Of a stretch of DNA of 7,193 bases, positions 1 through 5,651 are shown one piece after another. The stretch is from positions 1 to 7,193 of the forward strand of contig DKAS01000083.1 in assembly GCA_002448875.1 (NCBI GenBank), in the 5' to 3' direction. The position numbers and the translations under genes were made by a program. The notes under the pieces are model-generated. The model searched no databases, was not told where the DNA came from, and saw only the letters and a list, made by a program, of their open reading frames with translations. Numbering within the stretch: position 1 is the first letter of the stretch; each line of letters begins with the position of its first letter. This DNA is from Proteobacteria bacterium UBA6920. Its GTDB lineage: Bacteria; Pseudomonadota; Gammaproteobacteria; SG8-11.

Positions 1-147
1 GCAACCGAGGCCGGGCCGTGCCGGCGGGCGAAAACTGTCATCACAGAACGCAAGGCGCACCTCGGGCGGGGGACCGCGGTCATCATCGTGATCAATGGAC
101 GCCGCAGCGGCGGTTTTGCCGCGCCGACCGGGCGGCGGGTCCGCGGT
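1..147. other. Left edge, no confident gene
   Basis: This GC-rich stretch lies downstream of the globin stop codon. Several frames stay open on both strands, as expected from the base composition, and none shows a start with a ribosome binding site or a recognisable protein. One minus-strand frame reads through to the window edge and could be the beginning of a neighbouring gene, but I cannot support it. An 8-base perfect palindrome, ACCGCGGT, lies at 73-80, and a related CCGCGG lies at 141-146. No T-tract terminator for the globin is visible. Confidence 0.4.
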
Positions 148-558
148 TCACGAGCTGAGCATGTAGGTGATGATCTGCTGCGTCAGTTCGCGCCAGTTCT
201 GTTCCACCTTGTCGTCAAACTCGGCATCATATTCGCGGATGGTCTGCAGCAGGCACTGTTCCCACAGAACATAGTGTTCGCGGCGGATATCCATGTAGCG
301 CGGGGAATGCGTGCGCCGTACATTGGCCAGGATCTGGCCGGCAATGGTGTCCTTTTTTTCCGCGTACAGGATGGCCATGCTGATGGCGTACTGCAAGGCT
401 TCCTGTTGTTTTGCCAGATCGGTGCTGGTGAACTTTTCGCTGATTTGCGGGTGACTGGCCAGAAAAAGATCGTAGAAACGATCGAAGAATTTCTTTTTCC
501 CCCCGGAGACGAGACAACGACCATAGCTGAGCTTAATCAGGTTGATATCGATCGCCAT
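148..558 (-). CDS. Single-domain globin, flavohaemoglobin-type fold
   Basis: The 136-residue product is a stand-alone globin and should bind haem b in the cytoplasm. It aligns by eye with the haem domain of flavohaemoglobins such as E. coli Hmp: FYDLF at 28-32, then a Pro-containing turn (HP, 36-37), Phe43 as CD1, Gln51 as distal E7 in QQEAL, and His84 as the probable proximal F8 ligand in RRTH. The C-terminal helix ends WRELTQQIITYML. The CD loop is about two residues shorter than in Hmp. There is no reductase domain, so this is a sensor, NO/O2 carrier or peroxidase-like globin rather than a complete NO dioxygenase. The ATG at 556-558 is the only good start, though its Shine-Dalgarno is weak. 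A sigma70-like promoter lies 36 bases upstream. Family call is strong; physiological role is unknown. Confidence 0.9.
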   Translation of the reverse strand: MAIDINLIKLSYGRCLVSGGKKKFFDRFYDLFLASHPQISEKFTSTDLAKQQEALQYAISMAILYAEKKDTIAGQILANVRRTHSPRYMDIRREHYVLWEQCLLQTIREYDAEFDDKVEQNWRELTQQIITYMLSS

Positions 559-593
559 GACTGGAAATGCGCCGTATCAGAAAAGAAGACAGC

Positions 594-621
594 ATTCTAG
601 CACGCGGACCGGCATTCCCAA
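594..621 (-). promoter_or_regulatory. Probable sigma70 promoter of the globin gene
   Basis: On the minus strand there is TTGGGA (616-621) and TAGAAT (594-599) with a 16-base spacer. TGC directly before TAGAAT gives an extended -10. Transcription would start near 587, leaving a leader of about 30 bases. The match is 4/6 and 5/6 to consensus by eye. Confidence 0.5.
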
Positions 622-637
622 GTGTGCGCAGCCTGCC

Positions 638-657
638 GCCGGCTCCGCCGGCCTTTT
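638..657 (+). terminator. Plus-strand intrinsic-terminator-like hairpin
   Basis: GCCGGC (638-643) pairs with GCCGGC (647-652) around a TCC loop and is followed by CTTTT. The T-tract is only on the plus strand, yet no supported plus-strand gene lies upstream. It could end a transcript antisense to the globin, or be a chance GC-rich repeat, since each arm is itself palindromic. Confidence 0.35.
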
Positions 658-709
658 CGCAACCGTGATAAGCGTCCGGTTTCTTTGTGGTGGAGAGTAG
701 GGTGGCGCC

Positions 710-721
710 GGCGCGCGCGCC
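710..721. repeat. GGCGCGCGCGCC palindrome
   Basis: A perfect 12-base palindrome of strictly alternating G and C in its centre lies directly after the stop codon of the 723-950 minus-strand gene. It could fold in RNA or adopt Z-DNA, and no T-tract follows. It may be only a 3'-end structure. Confidence 0.4.
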
Positions 722-722
722 T

Positions 723-950
723 TTACATGCCGGTGGCTTGTGGCAGGGACGCGCTGGGGGGCTGTAACAATTTGCGCTGGCGCTGGAGCTGGATTTCCTG
801 CACATACAGGCGCAGGGCGCGATTGGCTTCGAGATAGTTAAGGTAGGGGCCGAGCTTGCCTTCCCGAACTTCGACGAACCACCCCAGGTTCACTTTATGA
901 TAAATCCGGTTTAACGAAACCCGGTCGTGACGACTTGATACCGATGACAT
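723..950 (-). CDS. Small DUF6316-like protein
   Basis: This 75-residue soluble protein has no signal peptide. Its core (residues 15-50) has the pattern R-x-Y...GWFVEVREG-x-LGP-x(6)-EA-x-x-AL-x-x-YV: Trp24, Arg29-Glu30-Gly31, Gly34-Pro35 and Glu41-Ala42. I recognise this as resembling the DUF6316 family of small gammaproteobacterial proteins, where a WYFxTREG-xxGPF core is typical. Here the core is WFVEVREG, so it would be a divergent member. No biochemical role is known to me. A basic, Gln-rich helix (51-62) and a low-complexity Pro/Ser tail follow. It starts at ATG 948-950 with no strong Shine-Dalgarno. It points the same way as the globin, but 164 bases and a separate promoter make an operon unlikely. 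Confidence 0.65.
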   Translation of the reverse strand: MSSVSSRHDRVSLNRIYHKVNLGWFVEVREGKLGPYLNYLEANRALRLYVQEIQLQRQRKLLQPPSASLPQATGM

Positions 951-1040
951 TATGTTTTAACCCGCATTCCCACCCTGTGAGGCTCATTGGAGCAATAATT
1001 TTACCCTCAGGGAAGTTATAATTTTACATAATATAGTTAG

Positions 1041-1069
1041 ATGATAAAAGAATTTTATTAGTTATTGAA
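1041..1069 (-). promoter_or_regulatory. Possible promoter of the DUF6316-like gene
   Basis: On the minus strand TTCAAT (1064-1069) and TATCAT (1041-1046) are 17 bases apart, matching consensus 3/6 and 5/6. The start of transcription would lie near 1034, giving a leader of about 85 bases. In AT-rich DNA such matches arise easily, so the call is weak. Confidence 0.25.
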
Positions 1070-1216
1070 ATTCATGAAGATATTTTATGGGTCCTCGGGG
1101 CTGGCTTGGCTATGGGGATGGGTCTGAGGTGCGTGGCTGGCATAAGACCGTTTTCAGGGCAGCGACGAGGCGGCGCATGCGCGAACCAGGCTTCGGCAGC
1201 CCTGGCTTTATACCCG

Positions 1217-1228
1217 GTTTGTAAACCA
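1217..1228. promoter_or_regulatory. Palindromic operator-like site GGTTTGTAAACC
   Basis: Five-base arms (GGTTT / AAACC) flank a GT centre. GTAAAC recurs inverted at 1262-1267 and direct at 1374-1379, all upstream of the acidic-protein gene. This suggests a binding site for a regulator, but nothing identifies it. Confidence 0.25.
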
Positions 1229-1400
1229 CGGCGGTGGTCCATGTAAGAAAAAAGAACAATCGTTTACCGGGCGCGTGAATACTGCCCTTCAGATATTGGA
1301 CCATTTCACAGTATCGCTGCGAGGGGAAGCGTACATTAGAGCTGTGGCCGTTGCTCAAAAAAACGGTGGGTAGGTAAACAACACGGGAACAAGAAATAGC

Positions 1401-1406
1401 AGGAGG
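1401..1406 (+). promoter_or_regulatory. Strong Shine-Dalgarno AGGAGG
   Basis: AGGAGG lies 5 bases before the ATG at 1412. It is the best ribosome binding site in the window and the main reason to accept the short orphan gene that follows as real. Confidence 0.7.
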
Positions 1407-1411
1407 ATGCC

Positions 1412-1657
1412 ATGTCTGGCGATTGGTACTACAACGATTTGGACAGCTGTGATCTCTGGGATGGAGCCAGATATCAGGAGGACGAGGAAGCGGAAGACGA
1501 TTTGCTGGGGGCGTGGGAAACAACGAGTGTGGCGTATCAGACCTGGGTGACAGAGCACCAGGGCAATATCAATATGGCTTTGAACTATATCGACGCCAAT
1601 GATGAGACCCTGGACCCGGGCAGCGACCTGGCGGATATCGACGATTTTCTAGTCTGA
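1412..1657 (+). CDS. Highly acidic 81-residue orphan protein
   Basis: I do not recognise a family. The product has 15 Asp and 7 Glu in 81 residues, one Arg (Arg20), one His and no Lys, for a net charge near -21. It also has four Trp (5, 16, 35, 45) and five Tyr. Acidic clusters lie at 23-30 (EDEEAEDD) and 72-78, ending DIDDFLV. Residues 34-60 could form helices. There is no signal peptide or membrane segment, so it should be cytoplasmic. The AGGAGG Shine-Dalgarno at 1401-1406 fixes the start. An imperfect hairpin follows the stop. Such a profile fits DNA-mimic or anti-restriction proteins, an acidic chaperone, or a protein that binds a basic partner; this is inference from composition only. 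It lies 136 bases before yajQ, which has its own promoter. Confidence 0.7.
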   Translation: MSGDWYYNDLDSCDLWDGARYQEDEEAEDDLLGAWETTSVAYQTWVTEHQGNINMALNYIDANDETLDPGSDLADIDDFLV

Positions 1658-1667
1658 CCTGGCTGCT

Positions 1668-1686
1668 GGCTGCCTTCGGGGTAGCC
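1668..1686 (+). terminator. Weak hairpin after the acidic-protein gene
   Basis: GGCTGCC (1668-1674) pairs with GGTAGCC (1680-1686), including one G-U pair, around a TTCGG loop. No T-tract follows, so it may be a Rho-assisted end or an mRNA-stabilising stem rather than a true intrinsic terminator. Confidence 0.3.
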
Positions 1687-1715
1687 TGCAGGCCATGGCC
1701 GGGATGCAGCGTGCT

Positions 1716-1743
1716 TTGTCCCGGGGCGAAATTTCTCTACAAT
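1716..1743 (+). promoter_or_regulatory. Probable sigma70 promoter of yajQ
   Basis: TTGTCC (1716-1721) and TACAAT (1738-1743) are separated by 16 bases and match consensus 4/6 and 5/6. Transcription from about 1750 would give a leader of roughly 44 bases with a GGGAGAG ribosome binding site at 1781-1787. Confidence 0.55.
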
Positions 1744-1793
1744 GCGGTTTTCCGCATCCCTTCATGCAGGGTCTTCGCCCGGGAGAGAATACT

Positions 1794-2276
1794 ATGCCAT
1801 CCATGGACGTGGTGTCCGAGGTCAATCATCATGAAGTCAGCAATGCCGTGGATCAGGCCAATCGTGAGGTCACCACGCGTTTTGATTTCAAGGGCACCGA
1901 CTCCCGCTATGCCCAGGACAAATTGAAGATCACCCTGCATTCCGGCTCGGAATTTCAGTTGCAGCAAATGCTGGATATTCTGCAGACCAAGCTCACCAAG
2001 CGCAGCGTGGATATCCGCACCCTCGAGATCAAGGACCCCGTGATCAGCGGCAAAACCGCCAGCCAGGAGATCACCATCAAAGAGGGTATCAACCCCGAGC
2101 TTGCAAAGAAAATAGTCAAGCAAATCAAAGATTCAAAATTGAAAGTCCAGGCTGTCATCCAGGCCGATCAGGTGCGGGTCTCCGGCAAGAAAAGAGATGA
2201 CTTACAAGAAGTTATCGCTATGTTGCGGGCCAGCAAGCTGGAAATGCCCTTGCAATTCACCAATTTTCGCGATTAG
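1794..2276 (+). CDS. yajQ: YajQ-family nucleotide-binding protein
   Basis: The 160-residue product matches YajQ end to end: the N-terminal MPSxDVVSEV, then [11 protein letters not shown], the [11 protein letters not shown] segment, and the diagnostic C-terminal block [16 protein letters not shown]...[12 protein letters not shown] ending in FTNFRD. E. coli YajQ is of near-identical length. Family members fold as two ferredoxin-like halves, bind nucleotides, and in Xanthomonas and some other proteobacteria are reported c-di-GMP receptors controlling transcription with a partner protein. The protein is cytoplasmic. The ATG at 1794 is preferred over an upstream in-frame start at 1695 because the family begins at MPS, GGGAGAG lies 6 bases ahead, and the promoter at 1716-1743 lies inside any longer reading. 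A terminator follows. The next gene also looks c-di-GMP related. Confidence 0.95.
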   Translation: MPSMDVVSEVNHHEVSNAVDQANREVTTRFDFKGTDSRYAQDKLKITLHSGSEFQLQQMLDILQTKLTKRSVDIRTLEIKDPVISGKTASQEITIKEGINPELAKKIVKQIKDSKLKVQAVIQADQVRVSGKKRDDLQEVIAMLRASKLEMPLQFTNFRD

Positions 2277-2285
2277 GGCTCCCGC

Positions 2286-2311
2286 CCGGTCGGCGCTCTG
2301 CCGCGGTTTTT
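2286..2311 (+). terminator. Probable intrinsic terminator of yajQ
   Basis: CCG (2286-2288) and CGGC (2291-2294) pair with GCCG (2300-2303) and CGG (2304-2306). A 2-base bulge interrupts the left arm and the loop is GCTCT. TTTTT follows at 2307-2311. It starts 10 bases after the yajQ stop and separates yajQ from the downstream regulator. Confidence 0.55.
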
Positions 2312-2411
2312 ACGTCTCTGCCCCCGCGTTCTATCGCTAATTATTTCTTACTTTCAGCCGTTAAAGCTGAGTATTAGTGAGTTTTTTCAATCTAGCAACA
2401 GGATGGGATTC

Positions 2412-3515
2412 ATGTCTGGCGCCCCCGCTTCCACCCGCCCGGTGGTACTAATCGTCGATGACTCGAAAATGATTCGCGTATCTCTGCGCAAAGTCCTGGA
2501 GGGCGAGTTCGAGTTGCTGGATGCCGCCGACGGCAACGAAGCGTTTCAACTGTTGTGTACGGATGATCGCATCCAGGTGGTGGTGACCGACGCCGGCATG
2601 CCCAATATGGATGGCTATGAACTGGCCGCCTGCGTGCGCTCCCATGGCAATGACCGCATTCGCCGGGTGCCGATAATCATGGTGACCGCTGCCGAGGAAG
2701 CGGCCGCCCGTGACCGGGCGCTGGAAGCCGGGGCCACGGATTTCATCCTCAAGCCATTTGACAAAGCCGAGCTGCTGGCCCGGGTGCGGGCCCACGCCAA
2801 CTTCGATCGCACCGCCCGTGCCCTGGCGGAACAGGCCACTCAGGATCCGGTGACCGGCCTGCCCAGCAAACGTTTCCTGCTGCAGCGCGGGGCACAGGAT
2901 CTGGCCTTCGCCAAGCGCCACGGCAGTGACTTGACCATGCTGCGCCTGTGTATCGATGGCTTTGCCGGGATCGCCGCGTCCCGCGATCAGGCACAGGTCA
3001 ATCAGCTGCTGGCGCAGCTGGCGACCATCTTACAGAACAATGTGCGCAAGGAAGACACAGTGGCGCATCTGGAGACTGGTCAGTTCGCCATCCTGGCGCC
3101 GACCGTCGGCGCGGCGGAGGCGGACGCCCTGTGCCGGCGTATCCGCGAGCAGGCCGCGAGCCATGATTTTCAGCTGCCATCGCTCTTGACCATGAGCATG
3201 GGTCTGGTGTTTCTGCATGAAGCTGAGTTGACCAGCCTCGAAACCGGTCTGCAGCGCGCCGAGCACCGCATGCAGCAGGCGCAGCAGGCGGGTGGTAACA
3301 GGATAATCGGCGCCGCCGCCGCCGGGCACACGTCGGCGGTCAGCCTGGATGCAGCCTTGAAACTGCTGCAAAAGGGCGAGGCTGACAAATTGAAACCTTA
3401 TGTGCGCGGCATTCTGCAGCGGGTATTGCCGCTGCTGGAGTATTGCGACAAGACCGCGGATCTGGGGTTGGCACCGCTGATCGCCGCGCTGCGCGCCAAG
3501 ACCGGCGGCGTTTGA
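2412..3515 (+). CDS. Response regulator with degenerate GGDEF domain
   Basis: The 367-residue cytoplasmic protein has an N-terminal receiver domain (about 10-125) with the acidic pair Asp16-Asp17, phospho-acceptor Asp60 in TDAGMPNMDG, Thr92 and Lys114 in KPF. A GGDEF-type domain (about 140-300) opens with DPVTGLPSKRF. Its signature is ETGQF (codons 3072-3086) instead of GG(D/E)EF, and the usual DxDxFKxxND block is CIDGFAGIAAS, so GTP and metal binding should be lost. RxxD (RKED, codons 3045-3056) remains exactly five residues before the signature, the spacing of the inhibitory c-di-GMP site. An uncharacterised helical tail of about 55 residues follows. The start at 2412 is chosen because AGGA (2400-2403) is 8 bases upstream; an ATG at 2403 is possible. 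No kinase is nearby. The likely role is a phosphorylation-controlled, non-catalytic output or receptor. Confidence 0.88.
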   Translation: MSGAPASTRPVVLIVDDSKMIRVSLRKVLEGEFELLDAADGNEAFQLLCTDDRIQVVVTDAGMPNMDGYELAACVRSHGNDRIRRVPIIMVTAAEEAAARDRALEAGATDFILKPFDKAELLARVRAHANFDRTARALAEQATQDPVTGLPSKRFLLQRGAQDLAFAKRHGSDLTMLRLCIDGFAGIAASRDQAQVNQLLAQLATILQNNVRKEDTVAHLETGQFAILAPTVGAAEADALCRRIREQAASHDFQLPSLLTMSMGLVFLHEAELTSLETGLQRAEHRMQQAQQAGGNRIIGAAAAGHTSAVSLDAALKLLQKGEADKLKPYVRGILQRVLPLLEYCDKTADLGLAPLIAALRAKTGGV

Positions 3516-3525
3516 TCGTCGCCGG
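3502..3525. terminator. Hairpin between convergent genes
   Basis: CCGGCGGCG (3502-3510) pairs with CGTCGCCGG (3517-3525), nine pairs with one G-U, around a TTTGAT loop. The stem spans the stop codon of the response regulator and ends next to the stop of the convergent dehydrogenase. Neither side has a T-tract, so it may protect both 3' ends or assist termination in both directions. Confidence 0.4.
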
Positions 3526-3526
3526 A

Positions 3527-4390
3527 TCAGCGCTGTCGGCGTTCGTTGCTGGACACCAGACGGGCGAATCGGTCCTGCATCGCCGTGGACAGCAACCGGC
3601 GACTGAGGGCGAACAAGCTGGCCGGCACCGTTACCCGGTAGCGCGCGCGCGGTTTGGCCGCTTCCAGGGCGTGCACCAGGGAAGGCAGGATCGCGTCCGC
3701 TGGCAAGGAGAAAGGCGCCACCGGTCCCGGCTGGGTGAAACGCCATTCCAGTGCCGCATAGGCTTCGCGATGTACGCTCTTCTCCGTGGCAATATTTTTG
3801 CGGAACATGGCAAAGGCATTGCGGCGCAGTTTAGTGACAATCGGGCCGGGCTCGATCAGCGTGACATGGATGCCGCTGCCGGCCAGTTCCTGGCGCAAGG
3901 TGTCCGACAGTCCTTCCAACGCGAACTTGCTGGCGTTGTAGGCGCCGCGGTAGGGCAGGGCGGCGTAGCCCAGCAGCGAACTGTTGTTGATGATGCGACC
4001 CTGCCCCTGTTGGCGCATGATGGGCAGGACCCGGCAGATCAGTTCATGGGTACCGAACAGGTTGGTTTCGAACTGGTCGCGCAGGGCCTGCCGGGACAGA
4101 TCCTCGACCGCGCCGATTTGCTGGTACCCGGCATTGTTGAAAACGGCATATATCTTGCCTTCCGTAGCGTTGACCATCTCCTGTACGGCGTTCTTTATCG
4201 ACAGGGAATCGGTGAGATCCAGGCGCAAAGTTTCCAGGCCGAGAGCCGCCAGTTCGTGCAAATCTTCCGTTTTACGCGCCGTGGCGAATACGCGGTAGCC
4301 GCGCCGGTGCAGGTACCCGGCCATGCTGGCGCCGATGCCGCTGGAGCAACCGGTGATCAAGACGCTGCGTGATGCAAATTCCATGGACAT
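3527..4390 (-). CDS. Classical short-chain dehydrogenase, YbbO-like
   Basis: This cytoplasmic NAD(P)-dependent oxidoreductase of the classical SDR family has about 287 residues. The cofactor motif TGCSSGIG is at 13-20. A basic ARK after the second strand (Arg39) suggests NADPH preference. NNAG is at 85-88, Asn110 is in the fourth helix, and the catalytic residues are Ser138, Tyr151 and Lys155 in YNASK. The IEPGP segment after the sixth strand is also present. Overall it resembles E. coli YbbO, a broad NADP-dependent aldehyde reductase, including the TGCSSGIG start and the C-terminal RYRVT segment. The substrate is not predictable. No start has a clear Shine-Dalgarno: the ATG at 4390 is preferred, with 4384 (ATG) and 4408 (TTG) as alternatives. 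The TTG would overlap the divergent neighbour's leader. The gene converges on the response regulator with an 11-base gap. Confidence 0.92.
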   Translation of the reverse strand: MSMEFASRSVLITGCSSGIGASMAGYLHRRGYRVFATARKTEDLHELAALGLETLRLDLTDSLSIKNAVQEMVNATEGKIYAVFNNAGYQQIGAVEDLSRQALRDQFETNLFGTHELICRVLPIMRQQGQGRIINNSSLLGYAALPYRGAYNASKFALEGLSDTLRQELAGSGIHVTLIEPGPIVTKLRRNAFAMFRKNIATEKSVHREAYAALEWRFTQPGPVAPFSLPADAILPSLVHALEAAKPRARYRVTVPASLFALSRRLLSTAMQDRFARLVSSNERRQR

Positions 4391-4449
4391 AGGGTGAAAA
4401 TCTGCCAATGATGAAGCCGCATATACTACTGGAAATAACGGCCCGCCGC
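4391..4449. promoter_or_regulatory. Short divergent promoter region
   Basis: About 60 bases separate the start chosen for the dehydrogenase (-) from that of the outer-membrane protein (+). TATACT at 4422-4427 is a good plus-strand -10 (5/6), but no convincing -35 is placed 16-18 bases upstream. No clear minus-strand promoter is seen. The two genes must share this segment for their control. Confidence 0.3.
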
Positions 4450-5625
4450 ATGCGGACGAGCATCACCGCGCTGCTGGTTTTGTGCTCCCTGCCGGCGCTG
4501 GGTGCCGAAGGATTATATCTCGGCGCCGGCGCCGGCGTATCCTATTTGCAGGCCACCGCTTACGAGAACCGTCTGACCCGACAGGTGCAGGCGGTGCAGG
4601 GCGCCGGCGGCAGCGCCGAATACAGCATCGATAATTATGATTTTGCCGGCGCGCTGCGTCTGGGGTATCAGTTGAGCAATGTCTGGGGGGTGGAGCTGGG
4701 ATACGCCTCCCTGGGTACTACCCGGGTGATCTACGAGGCCAGCGTCAGAGATATCTACGGCGAGCGCTGGGAACACCGCGAGGACACGTTGTCGACCACC
4801 TGGTTTTCCGCCGCGGCCACCGGTGCGCTGAGCTTGACCGGCGATCTGGACCTGCTGGCGAAGGTAGGTGTGGCGCAGTGGCGATTGCGGGAAAAAGTCC
4901 GCCCGGAGTGCCGGCACAGCAATCCCGCCTCAAGTTATTGCGCGCTATTCGCCGCCGAGGAAAAAAACGCGGTTTACCATGCTGCCAGTCCCCTGCTTGG
5001 CCTGGGTTTGCGTTACCGTTACAGCAGGAAAATCGCCATCGATCTGCAATGGGACTACATCAATGACCTGGAGGGCCTGAGTCAGATCGGCAGTCTCGAC
5101 GGCAATGCCTTGTCTGTCGCCCTGGACTATGCGTTTTTCCCGCTGACGGCGGAAACCCCGTTGCCGGTGGTTTGGGACAAACTGGGAACCTACCTGGGGA
5201 TAGGTTACAGCTACAATACGCTGCGCGGCTACAACGCCGGTGGCGGCTATCAGTTGTTTGGCGGCTACGATCTGCCGCTGCTGTCTCCCGGCTATGGGGT
5301 GATGCTGGAGTTGGGTTATCTGTACACCGATCCGCTGCAACCCACGGCCAAGAACGGCGCTGCAGAAGAGGCCAGCGCTTACGGCTTGTGGCTGACGGCG
5401 GTGGGGCGGGCGAAGATCGCCAAGGCCTGGCACGGATTGTTACGCGCCGGTTTTGATACCGGCAACGATCGCGGGCCGCTGGCTGGGCTTGGCGTACAGT
5501 ACGATCTCAACCGTACCTACGCCCTGACCTTGGAAACAGTGCGGCGACCGCAATTGCAGTCGGTGCAATTACAGCTGAAATTCAATCTCGGACGCGATGG
5601 CTTGAGCGATCACGGCCGGTTCTGA
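4450..5625 (+). CDS. Outer-membrane protein with two tandem 8-strand barrel modules
   Basis: The 391-residue product begins with a typical signal peptide (MRTSI, a hydrophobic core, cleavage after LGA at about residue 19). The rest is amphipathic beta strands with Gly/aromatic patterning. Residues 20-230 contain about eight strands, starting GLYLGAGAGVSYL and ending LSVALDYAFF, as in OmpA-like small barrels. After a Pro-rich linker, residues 246-391 contain about eight more, starting GTYLGIGYSYNTL and ending QLQLKFNLG with a terminal Phe. Two cysteines (154 and 164) lie in one loop of the first module and could form a disulfide. An in-frame ATG at 4408 would add 14 residues, but the signal peptide and the -10 at 4422-4427 favour 4450. 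The function may be a structural, adhesive or permeability role; it is unassigned. It converges on the next gene. Confidence 0.8.
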   Translation: MRTSITALLVLCSLPALGAEGLYLGAGAGVSYLQATAYENRLTRQVQAVQGAGGSAEYSIDNYDFAGALRLGYQLSNVWGVELGYASLGTTRVIYEASVRDIYGERWEHREDTLSTTWFSAAATGALSLTGDLDLLAKVGVAQWRLREKVRPECRHSNPASSYCALFAAEEKNAVYHAASPLLGLGLRYRYSRKIAIDLQWDYINDLEGLSQIGSLDGNALSVALDYAFFPLTAETPLPVVWDKLGTYLGIGYSYNTLRGYNAGGGYQLFGGYDLPLLSPGYGVMLELGYLYTDPLQPTAKNGAAEEASAYGLWLTAVGRAKIAKAWHGLLRAGFDTGNDRGPLAGLGVQYDLNRTYALTLETVRRPQLQSVQLQLKFNLGRDGLSDHGRF

Positions 5626-5644
5626 GTGCTGGCGTCCGGCGCTC
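5624..5644. terminator. Hairpin between convergent genes
   Basis: GAGTGCTGG (5624-5632) pairs with CCGGCGCTC (5636-5644), nine pairs including two G-U, around a CGT loop. It starts inside the stop codon of the outer-membrane protein gene and ends 7 bases from the stop of the convergent gene. No T-tract is present on either strand. Confidence 0.35.
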
Positions 5645-5651
5645 GGGTGGC

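Larger units (their letters stand above)
951..1411. other. Long intergenic region with AT-rich island and structured leader
   Basis: No confident gene lies in these 461 bases. Positions 991-1090 are about 78% A+T (22 G or C by count) in an otherwise GC-rich window. They probably hold the promoter of the 723-950 gene and perhaps others. Minus-strand RNA from here could fold by pairing 1005-1012 with 973-982. Positions 1213-1379 hold several inverted repeats: CCCGGT-ttgt-AAAC (1213-1226) with GTTTACCGGG (1262-1271), a 5-bp hairpin (1225-1238), TGGTCCA (1235-1241) with TGGACCA (1297-1303), and a CCGTT/AACGG hairpin (1348-1366). Short open frames on either strand are not convincing. I see no known riboswitch or tRNA. 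Confidence 0.5.

Noticed and set aside
88..600. Long plus-strand open frame across the globin
   Set aside because: It is antisense to a clear globin with haem ligands and a promoter, and its translation looks like no protein I know. GC-rich coding DNA often leaves such frames open.
1074..1127. 17-codon leader-peptide-like frame with three Trp
   Set aside because: The Trp codons recall attenuator leaders, but there is no ribosome binding site, no tryptophan gene downstream, and no terminator/antiterminator pair.
1087..1224. 45-codon plus-strand open frame (MGPRGWLGYG...)
   Set aside because: GAAG lies 7 bases before the ATG, but the Gly/Arg-rich product looks like translated GC-rich noncoding DNA and nothing supports it.
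1110..1523. Minus-strand open frame overlapping the acidic-protein gene
   Set aside because: It runs antisense to the gene with the best ribosome binding site in the window. Its lower part (1110-1304) is basic and hydrophobic but has no Shine-Dalgarno and no recognisable family.
1695..1793. Longer N-terminus for YajQ
   Set aside because: The family starts at MPS, a good Shine-Dalgarno precedes 1794, and the likely promoter sits inside this extension.
2345..2377. Promoter-like TTACTT and TATTAG before the response regulator
   Set aside because: The -35 matches only 2/6 with an 18-base spacer. The TCAGC/GCTGA inverted repeat (2354-2370) inside it is short. The gene must have a promoter here, but I cannot place it.
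2945..3746. Several open frames on both strands within the response regulator and its 3' neighbour
   Set aside because: They are out-of-frame shadows of the receiver/GGDEF protein and the dehydrogenase, with Arg/Pro/Ala-rich translations typical of GC-rich antisense frames.
3443..4372. 309-codon plus-strand open frame over the dehydrogenase
   Set aside because: The opposite strand carries all classical SDR motifs in order; this frame is its antisense shadow and has no ribosome binding site.
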